From assembly GCA_963746175.1 (NCBI GenBank), contig CAVVAH010000001.1, positions 744,001-808,000 of the forward strand: a stretch of 64,000 nucleotides of DNA, read 5' to 3'. Under the pieces are notes generated by a model. That model worked only from the letters and a program-made list of their open reading frames with translations, did not search any database and had not been told where the DNA came from. Position numbers and translations under genes: made by a program. Origin of the DNA: CAVVAH01 sp963746175 (lineage in GTDB: Bacteria > Actinomycetota > Actinomycetes > JACCUZ01). Below, piece after piece: positions 24,860-31,831 of this stretch (positions are counted from its first letter, which is position 1; each line of letters opens with the position of its first letter).

Positions 24860-25678
24860 TCAGGCCAGCGGGTCGCGGTCCGCGTCCAGGCTCTCCAGCA
24901 GCGCGACCAGCGCCCCGGCGAGCGGCTCGCGGGCGGCGACCACCAGGGCCTCCCCCGCCGCCCGGCCGTGCAGCCCGGTCACGCGCGCACCGGCCTCCTC
25001 GGCCACCAGCCCGCCGGCCGCCAGGTCCCACGGCTGGAGGCCCTGCTCGTAGTAGCCGTCGACCCGCCCGGTCGCGACCGCGCACAGGTCCAGGGACGCC
25101 GCACCCATCCGCCGCACGTCGCGGACCCTCGGCAGCACCACCGCGAGCAGCTCCGCCTGCCGGGCCCGGCGCCGGGCGTCGTAGCCGAACCCGGTGGCGA
25201 CCAGCGCCTGGTCCATGGCCGGCGCCCCGACCGGCCGCAGCGGTACGCCGTCCAGCCAGGCGCCGTGCCCGCGGGCCGCGGTCCAGACCTCGCCCACGGC
25301 GGGGTTGACGACCGCGCCCGCGACGACCTCGCCGTCCACCGTCGCCGCGATGCTCACGGCGTACGCCGGGATCTCGTAGAGGTAGTTGACCGTGCCGTCG
25401 ATCGGGTCCACGACCCAGCGCACGCCGCTCGTCCCGTCGCGGGACGCGCCCTCCTCGCCGAGGAGGCCGTCGTCGGGCCGGGTCGCGGTGAGACGGTCGA
25501 CGATGAGCCGCTCGGACCGCTTGTCCATCTCGGTGACGATGTCGGTGCTGGTGGTCTTGGTGTCCGACACCTCGAGGCCACGCGGCCGCTCGTCGACGAT
25601 CAACCGACCGGCCTCCCGGGCCACCCGCTCCGCCAGCTCCATGAGCTCCCGGGGGTCGGCCGTCGCGGTCACCGTCAC
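24860..25678 (-). CDS. suhB: inositol monophosphatase family protein
   Basis: 272-aa Mg-dependent, Li-sensitive-type phosphatase of the IMPase superfamily. Metal-binding motifs are GLLGEEG, VDPIDGTVNYLY and QPWDLAAGGLVAEEAG. It would dephosphorylate inositol 1-phosphate or a related sugar phosphate; substrate is not decidable from sequence. The GTG start at 25678 overlaps the hemH stop (GTGA), so it is co-translated with ferrochelatase. Confidence 0.88.
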   Translation of the reverse strand: MTVTATADPRELMELAERVAREAGRLIVDERPRGLEVSDTKTTSTDIVTEMDKRSERLIVDRLTATRPDDGLLGEEGASRDGTSGVRWVVDPIDGTVNYLYEIPAYAVSIAATVDGEVVAGAVVNPAVGEVWTAARGHGAWLDGVPLRPVGAPAMDQALVATGFGYDARRRARQAELLAVVLPRVRDVRRMGAASLDLCAVATGRVDGYYEQGLQPWDLAAGGLVAEEAGARVTGLHGRAAGEALVVAAREPLAGALVALLESLDADRDPLA

Positions 25679-26763
25679 GCCCCGCACAGCGCGGGCCGGT
25701 CGGCGTCGCGCGCGTTGGGGCAGCAGCCCGCCGGGCACACGTCGTGGCTCGGCCCGAGCTCGCCGAGGGCCGGCCGCTGCTGCTGCTCGCCACGCACGAC
25801 CGCGGCCCGCTCGAGCACCAGCTCCCGCACCGCGGCCACGAACCGCGGGTCGGCGCCGACCGTGGCGGCCCGCGCCACCGGCAGGCCGAGCCTGCGCGCC
25901 GTCGCCAGCGCCTCGGTGTCGAGGTCGAACTTGACCTCCATGTGGTCCGAGACGAAGCCGATCGGCACCAGCACGGCCGCCGGGACGCCATGACCGGCCA
26001 GCGCCTCGAGGTGGTCGTTCACGTCCGGCTCCAGCCACGGCTGGCCGGGCGCCCCGCTCCGGCTGCAGTAGACGAGGTCCAGCTCGTGGTCGACCCCGGT
26101 CGCGGCCGCCACCCCCGCGGTGACCAGGCGGGCGACGTCGCGGTGCTGGGTGCTGTACGCGTGGCCGTCCGGGCCGCTGCTCTCGTCCATCGGCGTCGGG
26201 ACCGAGTGCGTGACGAAGACCAGCCGCGCACCGCCGCGAACATCGGCCGGCAGCTCGGTGACGGCCGCGACCGTCGCCTCGACCATCGCCGCCACGAAGC
26301 CGGGATGGTTGAAGTAGTGCCGGATCCGGTCGACGGCCGGGGCACGGTCGCCGAGCGGGGCCACGGCATCGGCGAGGTTCTCCCGGTACTGGCGGCACCC
26401 GGAGTACGACGAGTAGGCCGACGTGAGCAGGGCGAGCACCCGGTGCCGCCCGTCGTCGGCGATCCGGGCCAGCTCGTCGGTGAGGAACGGCGCCCAGTTG
26501 CGGTTGCCCCAGTACACCGGCAGGTCGAGGCCGTGCGCCGCGAACTCGGCCTCGAGCGCGGCCACGAGGGCTCGGTTCTGAGCGTTGATGGGGCTGACAC
26601 CGCCGAAGGCCAGGTAGTGCTCGGCCACCGCCAGCAGCCGCTCGCGCGGGATGCCCCGGCCGCGGGTGACGTTCTCCAGGAACGGCAGGACGTCGTCCGG
26701 TCCCTCGGGACCGCCGAAGGACACCAGCAGGAAGGCGTCGTAGGGCGCCGTCGCATCGCTCAC
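25675..26763 (-). CDS. hemH: ferrochelatase (actinobacterial coproporphyrin-type)
   Basis: Inserts Fe(II) into coproporphyrin III in the actinobacterial haem route. 362 aa beginning with FLLVSFGGPEGPDDVLPFL. The active-site region YSSYSGCRQYRENL and LVFVTHSVPTPMDE (catalytic His) are present, followed by GFVSDHMEVKFDLD. The C-terminal cysteines in CPAGCCPNARD and PALCGA suit the [2Fe-2S] cluster seen in this group. Overlaps suhB and is divergent from an MFS gene with a 56-bp spacer. Confidence 0.95.
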   Translation of the reverse strand: MSDATAPYDAFLLVSFGGPEGPDDVLPFLENVTRGRGIPRERLLAVAEHYLAFGGVSPINAQNRALVAALEAEFAAHGLDLPVYWGNRNWAPFLTDELARIADDGRHRVLALLTSAYSSYSGCRQYRENLADAVAPLGDRAPAVDRIRHYFNHPGFVAAMVEATVAAVTELPADVRGGARLVFVTHSVPTPMDESSGPDGHAYSTQHRDVARLVTAGVAAATGVDHELDLVYCSRSGAPGQPWLEPDVNDHLEALAGHGVPAAVLVPIGFVSDHMEVKFDLDTEALATARRLGLPVARAATVGADPRFVAAVRELVLERAAVVRGEQQQRPALGELGPSHDVCPAGCCPNARDADRPALCGA

Positions 26764-26819
26764 CCGGTGATCCTCGCAAGGGGTTCCGGGCCGCGTGGCG
26801 TCGGGCCCGCTCCCGTACC

Positions 26820-28004
26820 GTGCCGCCCGTGCTGTCGCCGTACCGCGACCTCCTCCGGACGCCGGGGGGTCTGCGCTTCTCCTCCGCCGCGTTCCTCGCC
26901 CGGCTGCCCATCGCGATGGTCGGGCTGGGCATCGTGCTGCTGGTCGTCGCGGAGACCGGGCGGTACGGCCGGGCCGGGGCGCTGTCCGCGGCCTTCGCCC
27001 TCGTCAACGCCGGGGCCGCGCCGGTCATCGCCCGCCTCGTCGACCGCTTCGGCCAGCGCCGGGTGCTGCTGCCGTCCGTGCCCGCGCACTGCGTCGCGCT
27101 GAGCATCTTCGTGCTGCTGGTGAGCCGCGGCGCCCCGGAGTGGAGCCAGTGGACGTCGGTGGTGGTCGCGGCGCTGCTCGCGCCGTCGATCGGGTCGCTG
27201 GTGCGGGCCCGCTGGGGGTACGTGCTCGGCTCCGACCCGCGGCTCGGCACGGCGTACGCCTTCGAGTCGGTGCTCGACGAGCTCATCTTCGTGCTCGGGC
27301 CCCTCATCGTCACGGTGCTGGCGACCGTGGTCGCGCCGCAGGCCGGCCTGCTCGCGGCTGCGCTGGTCGTTCTCGGCGGTACGGCGGCCCTGGTGACGCA
27401 CCGGGCCAGCGAGCCGCCGCCGTCGGAGCACGGCGCCGGGCACCCGTCGGCACTGCGCAGTGCCGGTCTCCCGGTGCTGATGGGCGTGATGGTCTTCGTG
27501 GGGGGCGTGTTCGGAGCCGTCGAGCTGAGTGCGGTCGCCTTCGCCGACGAGCACGGGCACCGGGCTCTCGCCGGCCCCCTGCTGGCCTGCTACGCCGGCG
27601 GCAGCATGCTCTCCGGCCTCGTCTTCGGAGCCGTCCCGTCCGACCTGCCGCGGCGCCGGTCCCTGGTCATCGGGTCGGCCGTCATGACCGCCACCGTCAC
27701 GGTCCTGCCGTTCGTCCGCAGCACGCCGGTGCTCGCCGTGCTGCTCGTGCTGTGCGGCGTCGGCATCGCACCGACCCTCATCTCCGGCTTCTCACTGGTG
27801 GAGCGGATCGTGCCGTCCGCCGCCCTGACCGAGGGCCTGACCTGGTCGACGACCGGCCTCGTGATCGGCTTCTCGACCTCCACCTGGCTGGCCGGCCACC
27901 TGGTCGACTCGGCCGGCGTGCCGTGGGCGTTCTCGGTGGCCACCATGTCGGGCGCCCTGGCCCTGCTCGCCGGGCTCGCGGCGTACCGGCGGCTGCCCGG
28001 CTGA
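26820..28004 (+). CDS. MFS transporter
   Basis: 394-aa major facilitator protein with about 12 hydrophobic helices; the loop after helix 2 (RLVDRFGQRRVLLPS) carries the MFS signature and ALVNAGAAPVIARL lies before it. The start is GTG 26820, or GTG 26829 three codons later; no clear Shine-Dalgarno decides. It is divergent from hemH across a short shared promoter region. Substrate unknown; resembles drug or sugar efflux branches. Upstream of sepH by 137 bp. Confidence 0.85.
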   Translation: MPPVLSPYRDLLRTPGGLRFSSAAFLARLPIAMVGLGIVLLVVAETGRYGRAGALSAAFALVNAGAAPVIARLVDRFGQRRVLLPSVPAHCVALSIFVLLVSRGAPEWSQWTSVVVAALLAPSIGSLVRARWGYVLGSDPRLGTAYAFESVLDELIFVLGPLIVTVLATVVAPQAGLLAAALVVLGGTAALVTHRASEPPPSEHGAGHPSALRSAGLPVLMGVMVFVGGVFGAVELSAVAFADEHGHRALAGPLLACYAGGSMLSGLVFGAVPSDLPRRRSLVIGSAVMTATVTVLPFVRSTPVLAVLLVLCGVGIAPTLISGFSLVERIVPSAALTEGLTWSTTGLVIGFSTSTWLAGHLVDSAGVPWAFSVATMSGALALLAGLAAYRRLPG

Positions 28005-28141
28005 CGGCCGACGACAGCCCTGGCGAGTTGTCGACAAATATCGGCGACAGGCCGGGCGCGCCTTCCCGCCGCGTCCTGGCCCGCGGCCTAGGCTCGCGGC
28101 AGTCGGAGGAGCAGCCGACTGCTGACGACCTGGAGGCAGCG

Positions 28142-29020
28142 ATGGGCGACGCGGCGGACGTCACACCCGAGGTCACCGACCTCCGGCTCGTCGCGGTGAC
28201 CCCGGACCGCAGCCACCTCGTCCTCGAGGACGACGACAGCCATCAGTTCCGCGTGCCGGTCGACGAGCGGCTGGCCAACGCGCTGCGCTCCCCCGAGCGC
28301 GCCCGACCCGACGGTTCCCGACGAGACGGCCAGCTGGAGATCGCCTTGGAGAGTCAGCTCAGCCCCCGCGAGATCCAGGCCCGCGTCCGTGCCGGCCACA
28401 GCGTCGACGAGGTCGCGGTCGCGGCCGGCATCAGCACCGAGCGGGTCGAGCGCTACGCCGTGCCCGTGCTCGCCGAGCGGCAGCACGTGGTCGAGCAGGC
28501 GCTGCGCGCGCCCGGTCGCCGCGCCACCGCCGGCAAGGCGCCGGCGCTCGCCGAGCTGGTCGAGGCCCGGCTGGCCGAGCAGAAGGTCGCCGCCACCAGC
28601 CTGACCTGGGACGCCTGGCGCGGCGACGACGACCGATGGATCGTGAGCGTCACCTACCCGGGCACGGCGCGCGAGCGGGTCGCCACCTGGTCCTTCGACC
28701 CGCGCGGCCGGGTGCTCGCGCCGGCCGACGACGAGGCCCGCTGGCTGGCCGGCGACGACGCGGCGGAGCGGGCGGCCGACGACCGGCCGACCGCCATCCG
28801 CCGGCTGTCCGCGATCCCCGGCGGCGCTGCCGACGGCCGCGCCGAGGGTCCGGTCGAGGCACCCCTCCCGCACGCCGACGAGCCCTACGACCGCGAGGCC
28901 GACGAGGCGCGTCACCACGAGCCCGAGCGTCAGGCGGCCACCGCGTCCGCGTCCCGCGGCCGGCGCCCCGCCGTCCCGGCGTGGGACGACATCATGTTCG
29001 GCCCCCGCCGCCGCGACTGA
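28142..29020 (+). CDS. sepH: septation protein SepH (DUF3071)
   Basis: 292-aa actinobacterial cell-division protein that in Streptomyces binds and stimulates FtsZ. The N-terminal DUF3071 domain contains TPEVTDLRLVAVTPDRSHLVL and a helix-turn-helix (SPREIQARVRAGHSVDEVA, followed by VAAGISTERVERYA). Typical downstream motifs are WDAWRGDDDRWIV and ATWSFDPRGRVLAP. The C-terminal 80 residues are disordered and end in WDDIMFGPRRRD, a hallmark tail. ATG at 28142; ends 85 bp before a perfect palindrome. Confidence 0.93.
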   Translation: MGDAADVTPEVTDLRLVAVTPDRSHLVLEDDDSHQFRVPVDERLANALRSPERARPDGSRRDGQLEIALESQLSPREIQARVRAGHSVDEVAVAAGISTERVERYAVPVLAERQHVVEQALRAPGRRATAGKAPALAELVEARLAEQKVAATSLTWDAWRGDDDRWIVSVTYPGTARERVATWSFDPRGRVLAPADDEARWLAGDDAAERAADDRPTAIRRLSAIPGGAADGRAEGPVEAPLPHADEPYDREADEARHHEPERQAATASASRGRRPAVPAWDDIMFGPRRRD

Positions 29021-29105
29021 CGAGCTGACCGCCCCACCGGTCACCCGTCGCGAACCGGCAGCGGCGAGCCTCCACCACTCGTGGCACACAGACCACTACC
29101 GGTGG

Positions 29106-29133
29106 CGGGTGATCACGTGCACGTGATCACCCG
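29106..29133. repeat. perfect 28-bp palindrome between sepH and tdk
   Basis: Every base from 29106 to 29133 is symmetric about a GTGCAC-type centre, built of GTGATCAC half-sites. It lies between convergent genes, 85 bp after sepH and 31 bp after the tdk stop, so it can serve as a bidirectional terminator. It shares the TGATCA core with element 2 at 17.9 kb. Confidence 0.65.
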
Positions 29134-29164
29134 GCCGGGATCCCGGCGGCTGGGGGGCTCCGGG

Positions 29165-29863
29165 TCAGCGGGGGACGCGTACCGGGCGAGGCGGCAGTGC
29201 ACAGGCGGCCAGGTCGAACGGCAGCGAGTCGGCCTCCAGGGCGGCGACCCGCACCAGCGCCTCCTGGGAGGCAGCGGTCATCCGGCGCATGTGGTGGCGA
29301 CGGCAGAGCACCTCGTAGCCGACCGTGTCCCCGGCCGCGGTGTCGCCGACGACGACCTGCTCGCCCTCGACGACCATCACGCCGTTGACCGTCCGGGCGT
29401 TGTGGGTCGCCCGGGCACCGCACCAGCACAGCGCCTCGACCTGCGGCACCTGCACGCGGTCGGCCAGCTCGACGAGGCGCTGCGACCCCGGGAAGAGCCG
29501 GGTGCGGAAGTCGGCCATGATCCCGAAGGCGTAGACGTCGACCGCCATCTCGTCGACCACGCGGGCGAGCTGCTCGGCCTGCGCGGCGCTGTAGAACTGC
29601 GCCTCGTCGCAGATCAGGTAGTCGACCCGGGCGCCGTTGATCCGTTCGCCGGCCACGACGTCCCAGAAGTCCAGCGCGTCGGTCACCTCGATCGCGTCGG
29701 TCGACAGGCCCAGCCGGCTGGACAGCGTCGCCGCGCCGGCCCGGTCCAGCTTGGTGAAGATCAGGCCGCGCCGGCCGCGGTGGCGGTGGTTGTGCTCCAT
29801 CTGGAGCGCGAGGGTGGACTTGCCGCAGTCCATGGTGCCGGAGAAGAAGACGAGCTCGGGCAT
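29165..29863 (-). CDS. tdk: thymidine kinase
   Basis: Type II thymidine kinase, 232 aa, phosphorylating thymidine for salvage. P-loop GTMDCGKST at residues 9-17, Walker B YLICDEAQF and the zinc-binding cysteines CWCGARAT and CRRHH are all present, as is the lasso region near VGYEVLC. Starts at ATG 29863. A 210-bp spacer to the next gene upstream holds that gene's terminator. Confidence 0.93.
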   Translation of the reverse strand: MPELVFFSGTMDCGKSTLALQMEHNHRHRGRRGLIFTKLDRAGAATLSSRLGLSTDAIEVTDALDFWDVVAGERINGARVDYLICDEAQFYSAAQAEQLARVVDEMAVDVYAFGIMADFRTRLFPGSQRLVELADRVQVPQVEALCWCGARATHNARTVNGVMVVEGEQVVVGDTAAGDTVGYEVLCRRHHMRRMTAASQEALVRVAALEADSLPFDLAACALPPRPVRVPR

Positions 29864-30032
29864 CGCAGGTCGGGCTCCAAGGTGGGGGCGGGATCGCGGC
29901 CCATCGTGCCATCCCGCCGGACTGCGTCGGCGACCCGCGTGACCTGCGGCGGTCCCGGTCGTTGATCATGATGGTGATCGCCCGTCCGTCCCGGCATGGA
30001 CCGGGCAGGACAGGGAACCGCTCGCCCGGGAG

Positions 30033-30059
30033 GTCGCACCGCGGAGGGGACGGTGCGAC
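30033..30059 (-). terminator. hairpin terminator after the phosphodiesterase gene
   Basis: Perfect 9-bp arms (30033-30041 and 30051-30059) lie 14 bp beyond the stop of the minus-strand phosphodiesterase gene. No T-run follows. Confidence 0.5.
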
Positions 30060-30073
30060 GCTCGGGGGTTCCG

Positions 30074-31207
30074 CTAGACCTGGTGGACCAGCAACGGCAC
30101 CTCGAGCTCGTCGGGGGTGACCCCGCCGTGCATCCCGACCAGGGCGAGCACGAACGGCGGGACGTGGCGGGAGTCGACCACCACGTGGTCGCGCCGCGCG
30201 AGCGCGAGCAGGTCGCCCAGCCGGGCACGCACGTCGTCGCGGACCACCGGTCCGTAGAGCCCGAGGTCGACGGCCGCGTCGCGCTCCAGCAGCCAGAAGG
30301 CGTCGCCCAGGGTCTGCTGCCAGGCAGCACGTACGTCGGTGAGCGCACCCGGCCGGACGTGCACCTGGGCGCCGCGCAGGTCGCCCGACACCGCGTCGAC
30401 CCCGGCGGCCAGCGCCGGCGTGGTGGCGACGTCCCACCAGTTCTCGCGCGGGATGTCGAGCATGCCGTGGTCGGAGGTGACCAGCAGCGTCGTCCCAGGT
30501 GGCAGGCCGTCGGCGACCTGGCGCACCCAGCCGTCCACCCGCGCGAGCTCCGCCCGCCAGGCCTCGCTCCGGCAACCGTGCCGGTGGCCGGTCGCGTCCA
30601 GGTCGCCGTAGTAGACGTAGCCCAGGGCGGGCCCCGGCCGGCGTACGGACTCGACTGCGGCAGCGGCTCGTTCGCCGGCCGACTCGGCGGCGGTGTAGTG
30701 GCCGCCACGCAGCCCCGCCTCGGTCAGGCCCTGGCCGTCGAACGCCGCCGGTCCGGCCCGGGTGACGGCGACACCCGCCGCGACGGCCCGCTCGAACGCC
30801 GTGGGCTGCGGCTGCAGCGCGCGCAGGTCGGTCTCGGCGGGCAGGGCGAGCGTGTTCAGGAGCTGCCCGGACGCGAGCCGGACGAACAGCCCCGTGATCC
30901 CGTGCTCGCCCGGGGTCAGCCCGGTGCCCAGCGACGTCAGAGCGATGGGCGTGGTACTCGGGAAGACGGTCGAGATCTCCGCCGATGCCGGCGACCCGAG
31001 CAGGCCGGCGAGGAACGGCGCGAGGTCCGCGTGCTCCCGCAGCGCACGGGTCCCGAACCCGTCGACCAGCAGCACCACGATGCGCTCGGCGGGCGCCAGT
31101 GCCGGGCCGGGCCGCTCGCCCTCGACCCCCAGTGCCGTGAGGACCGCAGGCAGGACGTCGGCCAGCGAGCCGCCGCCGTACCGGGGCGGGGTGGGACCGT
31201 CGGTCAA
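30074..31207 (-). CDS. alkaline-phosphatase-superfamily phosphodiesterase
   Basis: 377-aa nucleotide pyrophosphatase/phosphodiesterase-type metalloenzyme. Metal and nucleophile motifs appear in order: VVLLVDGFGTRAL, STVFPSTTPIALTSLGTG (catalytic Thr), VYYGDLDATGH and LLVTSDHGMLDIP. The start is taken as TTG 31207, which overlaps the DUF5998 stop (TTGA); the frame upstream of it is a shadow of DUF5998. Substrate unknown. No signal peptide is evident, unlike eukaryotic members. Confidence 0.82.
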   Translation of the reverse strand: MTDGPTPPRYGGGSLADVLPAVLTALGVEGERPGPALAPAERIVVLLVDGFGTRALREHADLAPFLAGLLGSPASAEISTVFPSTTPIALTSLGTGLTPGEHGITGLFVRLASGQLLNTLALPAETDLRALQPQPTAFERAVAAGVAVTRAGPAAFDGQGLTEAGLRGGHYTAAESAGERAAAAVESVRRPGPALGYVYYGDLDATGHRHGCRSEAWRAELARVDGWVRQVADGLPPGTTLLVTSDHGMLDIPRENWWDVATTPALAAGVDAVSGDLRGAQVHVRPGALTDVRAAWQQTLGDAFWLLERDAAVDLGLYGPVVRDDVRARLGDLLALARRDHVVVDSRHVPPFVLALVGMHGGVTPDELEVPLLVHQV

Positions 31208-31776
31208 CGGCCGGTGGCGCGCGACAGCGCGGCGGCGAAGCCCAGCAGCCGCGCGACCGCGTCGGCGCCCTCGGCCGCCTCGCTGACCCGCAGCGCGATG
31301 TCGTCGGCGGACGCCGTGCCGGTGTAGCCGTGGTCCGCCTCGCACTCCGGGTCGGAGCAGCCGGCGGGCTCGAGGTCGAGACGGCTCACAGCGCCCCAGC
31401 CGATCGTGACCGTGACCTCCTGCGGAGCGGAGCCGCCCCGGTAGCGCACGGGCTCGGTGACGACCCGGTTGACGACGACCGAGCGCACCGACGAGAGCGG
31501 GACGGCCTCCGTCGACGCCGTGACGAAGGGGGCCGGCGTCACCTCGTCGGCGGGGTGGTCGTCGGCGTGCCCGAGGACCAGCCGGCCGGGGGTCAGCACC
31601 AGCACGGTGATGTGCCGGCGGACCTCCTCGGCGTCGAACGTCGTCTCCTGGTGCACGACGAACGCCTCGATCTCGTCACCTGCGACCGCGGCGTCCACGG
31701 CGTCGGCGACGAGCTCGGGGTAGTACCCCGCGCGATCGATCGCGGCGCGCAGACCGGCCAGGGAGACGTCGCTCAT
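31204..31776 (-). CDS. DUF5998 family protein
   Basis: 190-aa protein of unknown function. It begins MSDVSLAGLRAAIDRAGYYP; conserved blocks include VHQETTFDAEEVRRHITVLVL, shown here as HQETTFDAEEV and ITVLVLTPGRLVLGH, plus CSDPECEADHGYTG near residue 145. The start may be 31776 or 31785; both have poor spacing to a purine-rich sequence. It overlaps the phosphodiesterase gene, a pairing often kept in actinobacteria. Confidence 0.8.
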   Translation of the reverse strand: MSDVSLAGLRAAIDRAGYYPELVADAVDAAVAGDEIEAFVVHQETTFDAEEVRRHITVLVLTPGRLVLGHADDHPADEVTPAPFVTASTEAVPLSSVRSVVVNRVVTEPVRYRGGSAPQEVTVTIGWGAVSRLDLEPAGCSDPECEADHGYTGTASADDIALRVSEAAEGADAVARLLGFAAALSRATGR

Positions 31777-31831
31777 GCGCTCCATCCTTGCACCCGGAGC
31801 ACCCGCCGACCCCGGCAACGGAACGCCGGCC

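Noticed and set aside
29955..29985. TGATCATGATGGTGATC motif as another palindromic element
   Set aside because: Symmetry breaks in the centre and arms are short; not comparable with the nested elements.
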